From Phytopythium helicoides (lineage: Eukaryota; Oomycota; Peronosporomycetes; Pythiales; Pythiaceae): 64,000 nt of DNA. The stretch spans positions 248,001 through 312,000 of the forward strand of contig JANFNE010000003.1 of NCBI GenBank assembly GCA_024867545.1. The letters run 5' to 3'. Shown in pieces: positions 45,453 through 56,476 of this stretch; positions within the stretch are counted from its first letter, which is position 1, and every line of letters begins with the position of its first letter. The notes under the pieces were generated by a model that was given only the letters and a program-made list of their open reading frames with translations, searched no databases and was not told the origin of the DNA. Both the position numbers and the translations under genes were made by a program.

Positions 45453-46387
45453 ATGGACTCGTGGGGTGCGTGCTCGCGTTTTCGCGGCGTTCCGGCGGTC
45501 CGAAACGGCTCCAGGCTGACGAAATGGCGCTGACTGTCCGCAGATGACGACGAGTTCGAAGTGCCCTCGTGCGTGGCGGCCGCGGCGTTGGGAGCTCGAG
45601 CGGCAGGAGCTGACGCGGTGCTGGTGGTCGCAGGGTGGTGGAGCAGAAGAACGTAGTGGCGAGCTGGGAGGACGAGGAGGAGGAGGAGGAGGAGGAGGCC
45701 GCGCCGGCCGCCGCCGCCGAGAGCGCGGCCCCCAAGGGCCCCCTCAAGCCCAAGCAGGTCCGCAGGTCTCGGCTGGAGCTGCTGCTCGTTCGAGGGAGCT
45801 GACAAGCGCTCGTGCTGCACGCGCAGATCAAGAAGATGAAGCTCAAGGAGCAGGAGGAGAAGCGCAAGCTCGAGATCGCGCTGACCAAGGCGCGGCTCGC
45901 GGAGCAGGCCAACGAGACGGCCGAGGAGCGCAAGGCCCGCGAGAAGCGATCGATCGAGGAGGCGGACTTTGAGCTCGCCATCGACGCGTTCGCGAGTGCC
46001 CCCAAGCCCGCGCCGTCGGCGGGAGGGGAGCTGGAGCAAAGCATCAGCTCGATGCGCCTGCTGTCGCTGGCCGACCACGAGCAGCTCGGCGAGGCCGTGG
46101 CGGCGCGCATCGCGACGTCCAACTCCAAGTACGCGCTCGAGTTCCTCAAGGTGGTGCTGACCAAGGGCTCGGTCAACCTCACGGCCGACGACATGAAGGA
46201 CATCACGACGATCATCAACGTGATCAAGAACGAGAAGATCGCGGCTGCCAAGCCCAAGGGCAAGAAGAAGAAGCAGACGGGCAAGCAGGGCTACGCCAAC
46301 GTCGAGCGGCCCGCCACGGGTGGCGGCGGCGGCAAGAACTACGGCGACGACGAGTACGGCTACGACGACTACGACGACTTCATGTAG
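45453..46387 (+). CDS. Translation initiation factor eIF3 subunit J
   Basis: Exons 45453-45465, 45544-45568, 45634-45757 and 45827-46387 (introns 65-78 bp) join to 240 residues beginning 'MDSWDDDEFEVPS'. That is the standard eIF3j N-terminus: a 'W-D-D-D-x-F' start, then an acidic Glu run and 'VASWEDEEEEE'. A Lys/Glu-rich helix ('KKMKLKEQEEKRKLE') follows, then the folded eIF3j core around 'LADHEQLGEAVAARI' and the basic 'KGKKKKQ' segment, ending in the acidic 'YDDYDDFM'. eIF3j binds the 40S decoding centre and modulates mRNA recruitment during initiation. The first two exons are very small (13 and 25 bases). The stop is 137 bases from the convergent ALDH stop. Confidence 0.88.
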
Positions 46388-46524
46388 ACGGATTTTGCTA
46401 TTTCGCGTTGTTCTCCACAGCGCTAGGCTTGTCGTTGAGTGCCAAGGCTCGCCAACTCATTCGTTCAATTAGATCTCCGATCAACGCACTTCAACTGCCT
46501 CCATCCATCCAATGTTCATGCAAA

Positions 46525-48122
46525 TCAAACAGACGCCTTGATAATCACGGCGACGATGGCGATGATCACCACGACAGGCAGCGCCTTCAGCAGGCGGAAC
46601 TGGAACCGCGTGAACGGGTACAGCGCGACCTTGAGCAGCCGCAGCTTGCCCGACGTGTACGGCGGGTACCGCGCCGGGATGTCCATCATGCCGTTCTTGT
46701 AGATGACGGTCTTCTTGTGCGAGAAGGCGTCGACGCCGTGGCGGCCGTGGTAGGCGCCCATGCCCGAGTTGCCCACGCCGCCGAACGGCACGTGTGGGTT
46801 CGACAGCTGCATGAGGCAGTCGTTGACCATCATGCTGCCGGCCGACGTCTCGCCCACCACACGCTCCTTGAGAGCGCCGTTGGAGCTGAAGTGGTACAGC
46901 GCGAGCGGCTTCTCGTTGGTCTTGACGAAGTGCAGCGGCATGTCAAAGTCGCCCGCGGGGTAGTAGTAGATGGGAAGCACGGGTCCGAAGATCTCGTCGG
47001 CCATGGCCGCCGACTTGTGGAATGCGTCAAAGTCCGTCTTGAAGTTGAGCACGGTCGGGGCGATGTAGCGCTGCTTCTCGTCCGTCTGTCCGCCCGTGAC
47101 GGCGAACGCCTTGTCCTTCTGCACGATGGCGTCCACGCGCACGAACATGCGTCCGTTGACGATGCGCGCGTAGCTGTCCGACTGCGCGGGGTCGTCTCCG
47201 AACATCTTCTTGATCTCTGCCTTCATCAACTCGACGAGCTTGTCGCCCACGCGCTCGTCCACGAGGATGTAGTCTGGGCGCACGCAGGTCTGTCCCGAGT
47301 TGACGAAGGCGCCCCACGCGAGGCGCTTGGCCGCGAGCGCCAGATCAGCCGAGTGGTCGACGATGGCGGGCGACTTGCCGCCGAGCTCGAGCACCGTGGG
47401 CGTGAGGAACTCTGCGGCTGCGCGCGCGACGATCTTGCCTAGGAAGCTGCCGCCCGTGGCGAGGATGAGGTCGAAGCGCTCGCGGAGCATGGCCTTGGTC
47501 TCCTCCACGCCTCCGTAGACGTATCGCACGTATCTCTTGTCGACGTGCTTGTCGAGCAGCGCCATGAGCGCGTTGTTGGTGTGCATGACCGTGTCCTCTC
47601 CCGGCAGGCGCAGCAGCACGCAGTTGCCTGCGGAAATGGCTGCAATGAGCGGCACGAGCAGCAGCTGCACGGGGTAGTTCCACGTGCCAATGACGCACAC
47701 GACGCCGAGCGGCTCGCGCACAATGTAGGAGAAGTCCTGGGAGGTTGACGAGGTTGCTGGCGCGCAGCTCCGGCTTGGTCCAGTCGCGCAGGTAGTCCAA
47801 GGTGCTCCTGCACCTCGATCTGCGCGAGCCCGAGCTCCATGGCGAAGCTCTCGCCCGGATGCTTGCGCAGGTCGCGCCACATGGCCGCGCTCAGCAGCGC
47901 CTCGCCCTCCGTCAGCACGCGCTGCACCTGCCGCAGCAGCTGCCGCCGCGTCTCCAGCCGCTTCGTCTCGCCAGTCGCGAAGCTCACGCGCAGCGCCGCC
48001 ACGTCCGCCGCCGTGTCCTGCTTGCCCACGTCCGGCACGGCCGCCGAGGTGCTCACCGACCCGTACATGTCGCCTGCAGCAGGATCTGGAATGGACACAT
48101 ACACGGGGGAGGAGGAAGCCAT
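46525..48122 (-). pseudogene. Fatty-aldehyde-type dehydrogenase (ALDH3-like), two frameshifts
   Basis: About 530 codons from the ATG at 48122 ('MASSSPVYVSIPD'). ALDH signatures: 'VCVIGTWNYPVQLLLVPLI', the Rossmann-side 'ATGGSFLGKIVARAA', the general-base motif 'VLELGGKSPAIVD', the catalytic Cys in 'NSGQTCVRPDY', and 'HVPFGGVGNSGMGAYHG'. The C-terminus ends in a hydrophobic anchor ('LPVVVIIAIVAVIIKASV'), as in microsomal ALDH3A2 enzymes that oxidise long-chain aldehydes to acids with NAD. Two apparent single-base insertions near 47800 and 47740 put ~60 bases ('YLRDWTKPELRASNL') in a different frame, which still reads as ALDH. Everything else is clean. Two close lesions could be assembly error. 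Confidence 0.8.
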
Positions 48123-49264
48123 GGAAGTGGTGTGGACTACACCAAGTGGAGAACCAGCGCCTGGAGGACGTAGCGCGGGTGGAGATCGCGGGAGCGCGGA
48201 TGGAGGTCGACGGGCGAGTCGGCGAGTGAGCGGAGGCGCGCGAGGGCCGCGGAGAGAGCGATGGAGCGGCGGAGCGACGCCATGAGCGCGAGGTGGAGCG
48301 GGAAGGCCGAGGATTGCGTTGATGGCGGGGTTTTGGCCAATTGGGGCGCGCAGAGGCGCGATTAACGAATGTTGATTCGGCACAGAGGCGAGTGCCATCA
48401 TCAGAGTGGAACTGTTTACCGAGTTGAAGGTGGAGGGAAGACGTGGGTGTTAAATTGACGTGCACATGATCTGGAGAGTTGCCACTGTTGACCGCAGCCG
48501 AGGAAGCTTAGATTGCTTTCATGAGTAGACAATCCGTCGCGGCGATCGTCCCGATACAATAATGCCTGGGCTTGCTTGAGAACGGGAGAGCCGATGATAT
48601 AGATTTGCCATGGCCGTTGCTTCCTACCCACCTGGCCCTCTGCCCCAACGACAACTCCAGCCCAAATGGTCTCAACATGGCAGAGCTATAGAATATTGGT
48701 AATCAGTATCCGATGTCGTCATGCCGTTCATCTTGGTTGATTGCTTTAGAATGAAATAGTATTTTTAGATGTGAGATCTGGCGGACATTCGCTTTTTTCT
48801 TCTTCTTCATGGACACCCTGGAATCCAAGCTCATCAGCACAGTGGTAAATCTAAGCAGCATGATTGCTTGGTGTTGAATAGATCGGACGCGTCGTTAATT
48901 ATCTGATAGCACTTCTCGTACTGCGCGTCAGGATCCAACAGACCAAGAGAGGCTCCTGTATGGTGATTCGAGTTAAAGTGCACGTGCAATCAACGAAAGG
49001 ATGGAAACAATCGCTGCCACTACGATACCGAAGCAGCAGCCGCTAGCGATGGTTAACGAAATCCCGCTGGACTGGAGATCAGAATGTACTCTCACTCAAA
49101 ACGTATTTTCTACATGAAGGCGCAGTGGGAGTCCGCATGATGAGGAGACACAAGGTTATGTTTCGTATGTTAGAGTTTTCATACAAGTTATGAAATATGT
49201 ATGATAATTATTTTAAAAGGTACTTGATTTATAGATATCTAGCCAATGCTGATGGAAGAGGGCG
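48123..49264. other. Intergenic between ALDH and kinase gene E
   Basis: 1.14 kb between two divergently transcribed genes. The ALDH-proximal 300 bases are GC-rich; the rest is AT-richer, with a T-rich CTT stretch near 48790. No RNA gene, ankyrin or ABC similarity was seen. Confidence 0.45.
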
Positions 49265-52200
49265 ATGGGGAGTGAGCTGAGCAAGGATGTCAACGCCACC
49301 ACCGATATGAAGAGGAAGGAGGGTCTGAGAGAAGCCTGCACGGACGCGAGTGCCGATGGTGAGAGGAGGTGGAGACCGCTGTTGAGTGCCGCTTACAGAG
49401 GTAGCATTAGTCTCGTTCGGCGCCTTGTCGAAGAATGCGGGGCAGACGTCAACGCTACGAGCAATGCTGGGTGGACTCCACTTATGGTAGCTGCCCAGGA
49501 AGGTCACATCGACATAGTTCGGTGTCTCGTTGAAGAATTTGGCGCAAACGTACATATGGAAACCGACGACAGGTCGACAGCGTTCATGGTGGCTTCTGTC
49601 AACGAGCGCATTGAGGTGGTTTTATACCTCGCCACGGGATGCGGTGTGGACGTGAATTTGAAGGTCAAGGAGGGATACACAGCGTTGATGTGGGCCGCTG
49701 GCAACGGCCATATTGATATTGCTCGGTGTCTCGTTGAAAAATGCGGTGCGGATGTGAGTGTCACCGACAGCGATGGAAATTCTGCAATTCGGTGCGCAGC
49801 TGATCGGGGCGACCATGATATGCTGCAACTTCTTACGCGGTACACAAGGCTACCTCAATTTGATTTACCACTCGAATTGCATTCCGCCGATGTTTTGTTC
49901 ATTCCACCGTCTGAGCTGGCACTCGTACAAGTTGTCGAAAATGGCGACATAGGTGGAGAATATCTTGGAAGGTGGCTCGATGCCGACGTCGCCGTCAAAC
50001 TCTTTGTCCCGGATGCAGCTTATTCCATGTTTCACGAAGAAGCTCTTCTGTGGCAACGACTGAGGCATCCAAATATTATCAAAATGTATGGCGCGTGCGA
50101 TGTTCTGCGTATCCCTGGCGTACGATTCTTTGTCTGCGAGCTCGCAACTGGTGGGTCGTTATTAGAGTTTGTCAAAGGCAATTCGAGTGCCGGTATCGAC
50201 CGGTCAATATGGGGGTACTTGTATGAGGCAGCCCTAGGTCTCAAGTATCTTCATGAGCGAAAGATTATTCACAGAGACTTGAGATGCAGCAATATTTTAA
50301 TTGGGAGCGACGGATTGTCGAAGTTGTCAAATGTTGGTCTCAGTGGTTTGAAAACTGCTTCTTCGGTAGTTGGAGCAGTGCGATGGATGGCACCAGAATT
50401 ACTCGAAGGGGACGCAGCATCTTTTTCGTCGGATGTGTACTCGTTGGGAATGTGTATGCTAGAAGCTAAAACAAGAAAAGTTCCGTGGAGTGGTTATAGA
50501 GAAAATCAGGTTCGTCGACACAAAACCCTCTGGCAGCCTGAATCGCGCTTGGACAGCAACATTTTCTATCAACCGGGGAATCTGTCCGGGGATGCTCGAG
50601 AGTTGGTGTGGCGGATGTGCTGCAAGGTTCCTAACAAACGGATTGGTCTGCGATCAGTCGTGTTGGAGCTCGAACGGTTCGCGATGAGCTCTCAACCCGA
50701 ATCTGAGCCTATCACCATCAGATTTGACAGCTACATGAATGGTCAAACTCAACATATATGGACTGAAGTTGCCAAACACATGCAGAATTGCATTAACGAG
50801 TTATATTGCCACTCATTTGAGGACCTCAAGGAGCTGTACGAACGTTTTGCTTACTCACCTCTTTCCATTTGTCTAGTTGCCGAGTTTTATGCTATCTTGT
50901 TAGAGTTTCACACAGTGATCTCGATGACTCACAACCATTCATCCAGCGTTTTCACATTTCAACGACGAATAGAGACACTCCGGCGGTCTCTTGGTATGAC
51001 TCTAGATATTTCTGAAGAAAGACAACGTCGATGGGATGAGCTCGAGCGCGTTGCTATTATGTCTGGAGTGTCTGACATGAACCTTCGTCTGAAAAAGCTG
51101 GAGCTTGACTCAGAAAGGTTTGCATTGATCACGTCATTAGCAATGGAGGCTGAGACTCAAGGCTCCCAGGACACAACTGGTCAACTAGATGTGGTAACTA
51201 TCGAAACTGTGAAGAGCACGCTCCAAGGAGAACACTCGGATCCGAAGTGGTTTATTCCTTGGTACGAGTTAATTGTTGACGAGTTTACCCGTGTTGGTGC
51301 TGGAGGCTTCGGGAGTGTGTATCGAGCAAAGTGGTTGGATTCAGATGTGGTAGTCAAAAAGCTTGGTGGGAATATTCACGGAAGCACTAGCTCAATGGCG
51401 TCTTAGACGACCTGGTTGCTCAACTCAAGCGTTGCTAAAAATTACGGAGTTCAGACAGCGAGAGCACACGAGTTCACAATGTTCCGACGCGAGGTCGATA
51501 TTCGGTTCACGTTCAGACACCCTCATGTTATTCAGCTTTTCGGTGCTTGTCATGTCGGCAACCCATTCTTTGTGTGTGAATACGCCACGAATGGCACGTG
51601 GGTCAGCTATTTGGAGAAGCATCCAGATTAGTTATGGGTGAAACTCCATGAGGCAGCACTTGGTGTTCAGTATCTGCATGCGCGCAACGTGGCACATGGT
51701 GACTTGAAGGGGAACAACATAGTGGTGGGAAGTGATATGAAGGCGAAGGTGACGGACTTTGGTCTCAGCTCGCTTATTAATGATGTGGATAGCGCGGGAA
51801 TATCCGGTGCATCACATTGGGTAGCTTCAGAATGTTTTGAAGCTGGCGCGCGTCCAACTTACGAGTCGGATATCTACTCTTTGGGTATGTGTATCGTGGA
51901 GACACTGCGTGTTGTGGAGGCTGTGGATGCTGGCAAGGATACGCATCTGTGTCTTCCGTGGAGAAATCTCGACAATGTTGCAGTGACAGTCCACGCAAAA
52001 CGGGGTACATTACCTCCACGCCCAGAAAAATGCACAAATGATCAATGGGAACTTGTGAAGCGAATGTGTGTGTTGGTACCGTCTCAGCGGATCAAGATCT
52101 CCACTGTGGTTGATGAGCTTGCAATATTGGCGAACTGCCATGGTGCCAAAACTACTTTAGTAGCGAATTTGGAGTCTATTCCAGACAGTATAGCTATGGC

Positions 52201-52477
52201 GCGCATCGAGGTGTCACAACGACTGGACATCCAAAGAGAGATACCGATGTATTTGGAGCTTTGGGACCGAATTGAGACCGTTTCGTTTTTACTTGAGGAC
52301 AAGTCCACGAGCAACAGTCAGTCAATTTTCAGCTCCCTGGTTGCAGACGCAAAGGAGGCTACCAAGAATCTTGAATCGTCGGATGAGAGACTCATCCCAA
52401 TAGCCATCAGGACAATGAAGTGCTATGAGCTGAATCGCCGACTGGACAAATTCTTGGATGCTCTTCAGCTGCAATGA
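49265..52477 (+). pseudogene. ANK-pseudokinase-kinase gene E (frameshift plus stop)
   Basis: The shortest copy, about 1,071 codons, ATG 49265. It starts 'MGSELSKD', which fits an N-myristoylation signal (Gly2, Ser6, Lys7). About five ankyrin repeats. K1 differs from its relatives in having a regular 'HRDLRCSN' loop but 'LSNVGLSG' in place of DFG, so the metal-binding Asp is still lost. HB1 and the start of K2 ('VGAGGFGSVY', 'VVVKKL') are diverged. The frame is lost between about 51370 and 51470, and from 51470 on the DNA is nearly identical to genes A, C and D. A TAG at 51629-51631 replaces the Glu codon in 'EKHPDELW'. Downstream, K2 ('HGDLKGNN', 'VTDFGLS') and HB2 are clean, with 'VASE' instead of 'VAPE'. 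The junction looks like a conversion tract. Confidence 0.78.
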
Positions 52478-53049
52478 CCTTGGTGTATCTCCTCTTTAGA
52501 GCATAAAAGACGACAATCAAATGGCTGAATGTGAGAAGCGATAAAGCGCTTTGGACTTGATTGGATGTCAGCAAGCACAACTGCCGAGCAGATGACGCAG
52601 TACTTATCCACCATATTGCCGCATGCTGCTGAATCTCAGCTTTGTCATTTCCTTCCCGTAGGAACGATCGATAAAGTTACAAACCACTCGAGTTCTAACA
52701 CAATTTACCACCAAAATCAAGAAGGAAGGACGTGTTCCGCCTTCAGTGGCTCCTTTTGCTCGCATTGGACAGATATTTACGCGTAGCCGTCCTGTACAAT
52801 TCCACACCACAACATCCTCACGCTGCTTAGATCACGCCGCTTCGCATCATATCACCACATCACTGGTCGGCTTCCCTCCCAATTCTTCCGCAAAACTACA
52901 CCTGGAAGGCTTACCGTATCACAGCATTGGGGACATAAGTGATCATAATACCGATGGCAATGATTTCCCCTCGTCCGGCTGCAGGAGCGAAAGATTACTT
53001 TTTACTGCACGATCTCGACTGACTGCCTAAAGTTGACTAACTGTTAATC
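52478..53049. other. Spacer 3' of kinase gene E
   Basis: 570 bases without a gene. It is the inverted counterpart of 33481-34008 and shares its landmarks, including the 'gagcataaaagacgacaatcaaatggctg' context just after the kinase stop. Confidence 0.55.
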
Positions 53050-53960
53050 TCATACTAGTTCGCTAGGAGATTGGCTATGTTTGCGTGTGAATGCTACCCG
53101 TTTGTTTTCTCCTACGACTGGCTCGGTTAAGTCTTCAGCGGCTCCGTCGTCTCCCCCCATCGTCCTCATCGTCCTCATCGTCCTTATCTCCGTCATCTCC
53201 GTCGCCTCCGTCGCCTCCGTCGCCTCCGTCGTCTCTGTCATTTCCTTCGTCTTCGTCGTCTCTGTTAGCTCCATCATCTCTGTCGTCTCCGTCTTCACTC
53301 GCTGGCGCCAGGGCTAAACGCCCGTCGCCTGTTTGCATAATACCGTCCTCCGTCTTGAGTCCGCGAACCTCGCGAGTCTCCAACTGAATCAACGGCGCTG
53401 TGGTAGTTCGGGAGGATTCGGCCTTGGTCACTGTGGGAAAAGAGCAAGGAAACCCGAACCAGCTGGCCGTGGAAAAAGGATCGGCGAGGCTTACAGGCAC
53501 GGCGTTGCCGTGACTGCGAGCTGAAAAGGTCGAAGAAAGACTTGGCAGGGCCGCTCCTGGTCGTCGTCGTTGTCGTCAGAAGACTCCGGCTCCTTGGAGT
53601 AGCTGCGTGGCCCCGGGTCGTGATCCGGGAACGGCGGCCGCTTGGATCCCATCTTGAAAATTCTCGACTGAGAGAGCGTCGAGTGCTTCGGCATGCTCAG
53701 CCAGGGAATCGTTCCTCCCAATAAGGGAGCCCTCCATAACTGTCCCATCGAATCGCTAGGACCCGATGGAGCGATGTTGTGGAGGACTGTGCGTTGGAAT
53801 CCACGACGCGGCCAATGAGCTCTCGGCAAGCCTTCAACGTGCCCGAGAATATCCAGTCGAGCAGTGTAGTGTCCGTTGAGTCGCCTAGGCAGTCCTCATG
53901 ACGCTCGCGTCTTCGCTGGGTTCGAGGCACTCCATGCTAATGAGAAACAAACGTGTCATG
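53050..53960 (-). pseudogene. Decayed dispersed gene remnant, copy 3
   Basis: Minus-strand fragments include 'DSTDTTLLDWIFSGTLKACR', 'WRAPLLGGTIPWLSMPK' and 'TKAESSRTTTAPLIQLET' followed by an acidic Asp/Gly run. They are spread over several frames with stops between them. Related copies lie at 27560-28340 and 32500-33480. The product is not recognised and there is no intact frame. Confidence 0.5.
53150..53305 (-). repeat. Acidic-codon minisatellite, shorter relative of 33196-33400
   Basis: TCC/GTC-rich tandem units on the plus strand ('cgtcgcctccgtcgcctc'), equivalent to GACGGA units on the minus strand. It has fewer copies of the 'gctaac'-containing 18-base unit than the array at 33.2 kb, so copy number has changed since duplication. 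Confidence 0.75.
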
Positions 53961-54140
53961 CAGATACTATCGCACGCATTTCATTCGGTTATGTGGTAAG
54001 TTGGGAACCAAGGGTTAAAAATACGAGATCTGGAGCTCAACCTCTTTTGTTTATCTATGCCACCCCAAATTACACTACCACGATTTGAAGAAGCCCCACT
54101 CCATCCGGTGGAAGATGCCCTTTTAGCAGCAGTGCTAGTG

Positions 54141-54491
54141 TTCGAATTACAACGATGATCAGCACAGATATGCCAGCATTCTTCGAGATCTTGTCGAACC
54201 CTTCAAGAGCACATTCTCAACGATCTCCTTCAATGTCATGTTTGCTGGCGGTGCCGGTGACGCAACCTCCCGCATTTCACCATCAAGCGTAGTCTCGTCC
54301 GAATTTTCGCTTGGACAGTCTCCAAATACCATGGCCAACGCAACCGATATGGTGTACGCCTGCGGGGCAATGTGATAGTCGACTTCGTAACGTGCAGATA
54401 TAATCGACACTGACAGATTGAATCCCATAAACACCGCGTAATTTGCGTTGAGCACAACTCCAACAACTGCTACAACTTCGATTATTGCCAT
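54141..54491 (-). pseudogene. ABCG transporter C-terminal fragment
   Basis: A frame from about 54491 matches the end of TMD2 of the ABC transporters in this window. Compare 'YHIAPQAYTISVALAMVFGD' with 'YHITPQKYILSILAAAVFGD', then 'CPSENSD' and 'PAPPANMTLKEIVENV'. The N-terminal 90 percent of a PDR transporter is absent and the fragment runs out of homology at 'GSTRSRRM'. It is a truncated relic. Confidence 0.75.
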
Positions 54492-54659
54492 GAGATGTAA
54501 GAAGAGGTTCCCAAGAAACGGTTACGTTAGCATCGCGAGCACTTATGTGAGCAACTCACAGTGAGCCATACGAGAAAGAATGTCTGTCCACCCAAAAACC
54601 GGGCCAAAATATGAAAGCTTGCAGTAAAAGCAAGCGCCGCAAACAGACGATCTCCCACG

Positions 54660-54890
54660 CTCAAAGCAAACGAGACTTTCAGCACTGATTCTCGCTGCCG
54701 AAAATTGCTACACCGATGTAGTTCGATGCCTTGTTTAGGTTTACCAAGCAGACGTGGATGCCGAAGACTATACGAGATACAAGCCTGCTCGAAATACTGT
54801 CAGTCGAGAGAATCATGAAATCCTGGAAATCCTGAATAGATACGCAAAACATCCTAGCACAACCAAGAAAAGAGAACCATTGATACGGCG
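54660..54890 (+). pseudogene. Ankyrin-repeat relic of a sixth ANK-kinase gene
   Basis: One plus-strand frame reads 'LSALILAAENCYTDVVRCLV', then an in-frame stop, then 'VYQADVDAEDYTRYKPARNT' and '..ENHEILEILNRYAKHP'. These correspond to the last two ankyrin repeats of the family ('ADVNATDNEGNSAIRFATDR', '..LTRYTKLHQTSP'). No kinase sequence follows. It is too short and broken to be a gene, but the match to the repeat/K1 boundary is specific. Confidence 0.6.
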
Positions 54891-55152
54891 CGCTGTGAGT
54901 CTACGCTTCCGCTAAATACTGCAACTCTTTAACCGATACCACCAAGAACCATCCTAAGAACTTGTAGTCGCCCAACAACCCACGAATGGGGGCGGTGAAA
55001 ACGTTTCTAATAGAGCTACGAGATGAACAAATGCGACTGGCAATACTTCCACCCATCTGTTGGGGATCTCTGAAACTCTTGTTTGTCATGTTCATCCGAC
55101 TAAATGAGCTGAGTTCTACACTTGTAGTACCCTTTGATATATACAAATCACT

Positions 55153-55877
55153 CTACTCATCTTCAGGTTGACTTGGAGATACTTTTTTATTGGCCTTGAA
55201 CCAAGCTTGCGCTTCTCGCTGCTTGGCCTGGGTAGCTCGTTCCTCCGCCCAGCGCGCATCTAATAGTGTCTTCACTCGATCCAGCTCAATAGACAACTGA
55301 TTGAACTTCTGCTGCCGTTCACGGAGCACATAAGCAGGGAAAGGACCGGGAGTTCCCCAATATGAAGGCATTGCGTCTTGTAACTCCATATACGCATTCT
55401 CGTAAGCCCTCTGAGTCATCTTGTGGATGCTCTCACACTCTTCCAGCGTGATCCAATCGCTCACTTTGAGTTTGTGTCAGTAAACAAGCACCACACTTTA
55501 GACGCAAAGGTAGATAGTCACGCACCAGGGTAATGGAACCTTGGTTGACTTTGAGTGACCTCAAGAGCGAATGATGCCGCAGCGCAGCAGAGAATCGCTA
55601 GTAATGGATTGCGAAGGCTCAATTTCAGCATAAACAGTCCCAAGCCCGTGACGAAAGCGAAGAAAGCGCCGATCAGCGTCGCAAACTGCCCACCAACCAG
55701 CAGGAGGTCCTTCCACAGGTTCTCACTCCGAACTGGCGTCGCTCCTTCGCCATAATAGCCCGAGCTCGAGTTGTAGCGCCGTGACGATCGCTGGTAGTAC
55801 ATGCTCTTCGCTCCTGGATGTTCACTTGCTCTTGTGAAGGTGGCTCCCTCACTCCGCGCCTCACAAATTGAAGCCAT
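55153..55877 (-). CDS. Small membrane protein with charged C-terminal helix, two exons
   Basis: Exons 55877-55526 and 55463-55153 join over a 62-base intron (GTGCGT..AAAG) to 220 residues; ATG at 55877. About 70 hydrophilic Ser/Tyr-rich residues lead into a long hydrophobic region ('FATLIGAFFAFVTGLGLFML', 'NPLLAILCCAAASFAL') that could form two membrane segments or a hairpin. A soluble helical tail follows, rich in Glu/Arg/Lys ('LSIELDRVKTLLDARWAEER') and ending 'SPSQPEDE'. The family is not recognised. The shape suggests a small organelle-membrane protein with a coiled-coil tail. The frame and splice sites are clean. Confidence 0.7.
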
Positions 55878-56476
55878 GGCAGTCTCAGATCACCCCATCA
55901 CCTCTCATTTTCATGCTTGGCCCAAATCATTAGGCAAAAAAGCCTAATGAGACTGGAGTTGGCGACTGCAGACTGCACTGCAGGTGGCGGATACGGATAG
56001 GGTAGTAGCAGCATCCACATCGATCACAAGCTCCCACAAGTAAATGGAGACCTTATAGACACCAGTTGCACCCATGCAGAAGTCGATCCTGGTATTGGTT
56101 CTCATAGGACTGGAGCAGGTGCACGAACCTAAGGTTACCACCACTTCAGCTACCTCATAGAGTGCGATCGGGCCGAAAACGATGGGTCTGACGACGGTGC
56201 GGCTTCTCGCGATAGCAGTTAGAACCGTACATCATGCTAATCGCAATGCTTGCTGTCCTAGTTCGAAAAGAGTGAATTTTATCACTCTCCCCGCGTCTCT
56301 ATAATCGACGTGGAGAGCATCCGAGGAATGACGTGGAGCCGAAGCTCAACGCCATGAAACGACAAATTCCATGGTATACCGAGGGCGTTCTGTAGCCCAT
56401 TTGTTCATGATATGCAGCCTGGCTAGTGGCTACATTCGGGTCAATCGAGAATCTCGCTCAAAATCATCAAAGTGAT
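55878..56476. other. Divergent intergenic region upstream of ABC transporter 2
   Basis: About 600 bases between divergent genes. The transporter frame is open from a GTG at 56426, but the first ATG is 56477. A small inverted pair around 55935-55950 ('ggcaaaaaagcc') is too short to interpret. No RNA gene was seen. Confidence 0.4.

Larger units (their letters stand above)
51470..53500. repeat. Inverted duplicate of about 34940-32970 (gene C 3' half and flank)
   Basis: The 3' part of K2, HB2, the spacer and the acidic minisatellite region downstream of gene E repeat, in inverted orientation, those of gene C. Identity is high in the coding part and the first 500 bases of spacer, and lower with indels in the minisatellite and beyond. 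The two arms are separated by about 16 kb. Confidence 0.7.

Noticed and set aside
45403..46284. Antisense open frame over eIF3j with Ser/Leu runs
   Set aside because: It is a shadow of GAG/AAG-rich eIF3j codons; it contains no independent motif and ignores the eIF3j exon structure.
46408..47442. Long antisense open frame (344 codons) across the ALDH gene
   Set aside because: It is Arg/Val/His-rich with no domain and lies opposite clear ALDH motifs. GC-rich codon usage keeps the opposite strand open.
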